In this document: in pieces, positions 20,772-20,950 of the stretch
Numbering within the stretch: the stretch's first letter is position 1
Layout: each line of letters begins with the position of its first letter
Assembly: GCA_025928435.1 (NCBI GenBank)
Contig: JAICJM010000052.1
Location: forward strand, 1 to 20,950
Direction: 5' to 3'
DNA: 20,950 nucleotides
Source: Thermoleophilia bacterium
Lineage (GTDB): Bacteria; Actinomycetota; Thermoleophilia; Gaiellales; JAICJC01
Translations under genes and position numbers: made by a program
The notes under the pieces: model-generated
Told to the model about the DNA's origin: nothing
The model's input: only the letters and a program-made list of their open reading frames with translations
Databases searched by the model: none

Positions 20772-20777
20772 ACCCTA
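20772..20777 (-). promoter_or_regulatory. -10 box of aldo/keto reductase gene
   Basis: TAGGGT on the minus strand lies 8 nt before ATG 20763, in the 50-bp gap after the tRNA gene. It would give a leaderless transcript. No clear -35 is seen. Confidence 0.42.
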
Positions 20778-20813
20778 CCCCGGCAGAACAGGCGAGGATC
20801 ATCGATCGAGAGA

Positions 20814-20886
20814 TGGGCGGTACCGGTTTCGAACCAGTGACCTCCTGCGTGTAAGGCAGGCGCTCTCCCAGCTGAGCTAACCGCCC
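20814..20886 (-). tRNA. tRNA-Val (anticodon UAC)
   Basis: The minus strand folds into a full 73-nt cloverleaf. The acceptor arm is GGGCGGT paired with ACCGCCC, with discriminator A. The D arm is GCTCAGCTGGGAGAGC, the anticodon arm is CCTGC-CTTACAC-GCAGG with anticodon TAC, the variable loop is short, and the T arm is ACTGG-TTCGAAA-CCGGT. The 3' CCA is not encoded. UAC reads GUA and GUG valine codons. Confidence 0.97.
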
Positions 20887-20950
20887 TCGCTCACCGTCAG
20901 TCTAGAGGCCGTCGCGCGCCCGCCGGCCTACCCGATCTCGGGGAGGCAAC

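Noticed and set aside
20519..20854. Plus-strand open frame ending in GFEPVTSCV across the tRNA gene
   Set aside because: The sequence is the reverse complement of the tRNA and of the aldo/keto reductase; this ending is a common false protein over tRNA genes.
1..20950. CRISPR array, phage block, biosynthetic gene cluster or defence island
   Set aside because: No regularly spaced repeats, phage structural genes, synthase domains or defence effectors were found in any frame.

Overview
This is a GC-rich window (third codon positions almost always G or C) from what looks like a high-GC Actinomycetota genome. The support is the codon pattern, common GTG and TTG starts, dense ATGA/GTGA stop-start overlaps, and several genes whose TANNNT -10 box lies only 6-8 nt before the start codon, as expected for leaderless mRNAs. 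The gene mix (OppA-like lipoprotein, COX15/CtaA heme A synthase, MscS channel, NlpC/P60 hydrolase, MFS exporters) is ordinary chromosomal content. A deeper placement such as Thermoleophilia is only a guess.

Layout. 1-2600: a RibD_C/DHFR-like reductase, then a convergent ArsR-type regulator transcribed divergently from an MFS exporter through overlapping promoters. 2504-4982: an enolase-superfamily gene and an SDR gene on the minus strand, divergent from a MarR regulator. Two near-identical 18-bp palindromes in the shared intergenic region are the probable MarR operators. 4962-7654: a tightly coupled minus-strand cluster reading TrmO-like methyltransferase, MFS transporter, unknown protein, small membrane protein, zinc-ribbon protein. 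7681-10000: a plus-strand cluster of GNAT, HpcH/HpaI aldolase and GNAT with 4-nt overlaps, running tail-to-tail into heme A synthase (9957-10898). 11052-12376: a short ORF, an AadA-like nucleotidyltransferase whose start is unresolved, and a DUF202 membrane protein. 12345-14716: DUF72, rhodanese and NlpC/P60 genes on the minus strand. 14799-16614: a zinc-ribbon protein, a dCMP-deaminase-like enzyme and an MscS channel. 16680-17089: a frameshifted, internally deleted chemoreceptor remnant. 17159-17682: two small proteins. 17676-18129: a gene-poor stretch bounded by 33-34-nt inverted repeats. 18131-20763: a lone peptide/nickel-type ABC substrate-binding lipoprotein with a LacI-like palindrome on its start codon, preceded by an aldo/keto reductase. 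20814-20886: tRNA-Val(UAC).

The most unusual items are the repeat-bounded segment at 17676-18129, the SDR that has lost two of its four catalytic tetrad residues while keeping a cofactor-binding motif and a dedicated MarR-type control region, the missing start of the nucleotidyltransferase, the decayed chemoreceptor, and the two uncharacterised proteins coupled to the TrmO-MFS cluster. I saw no CRISPR array, phage module, transposase or recognisable defence system.
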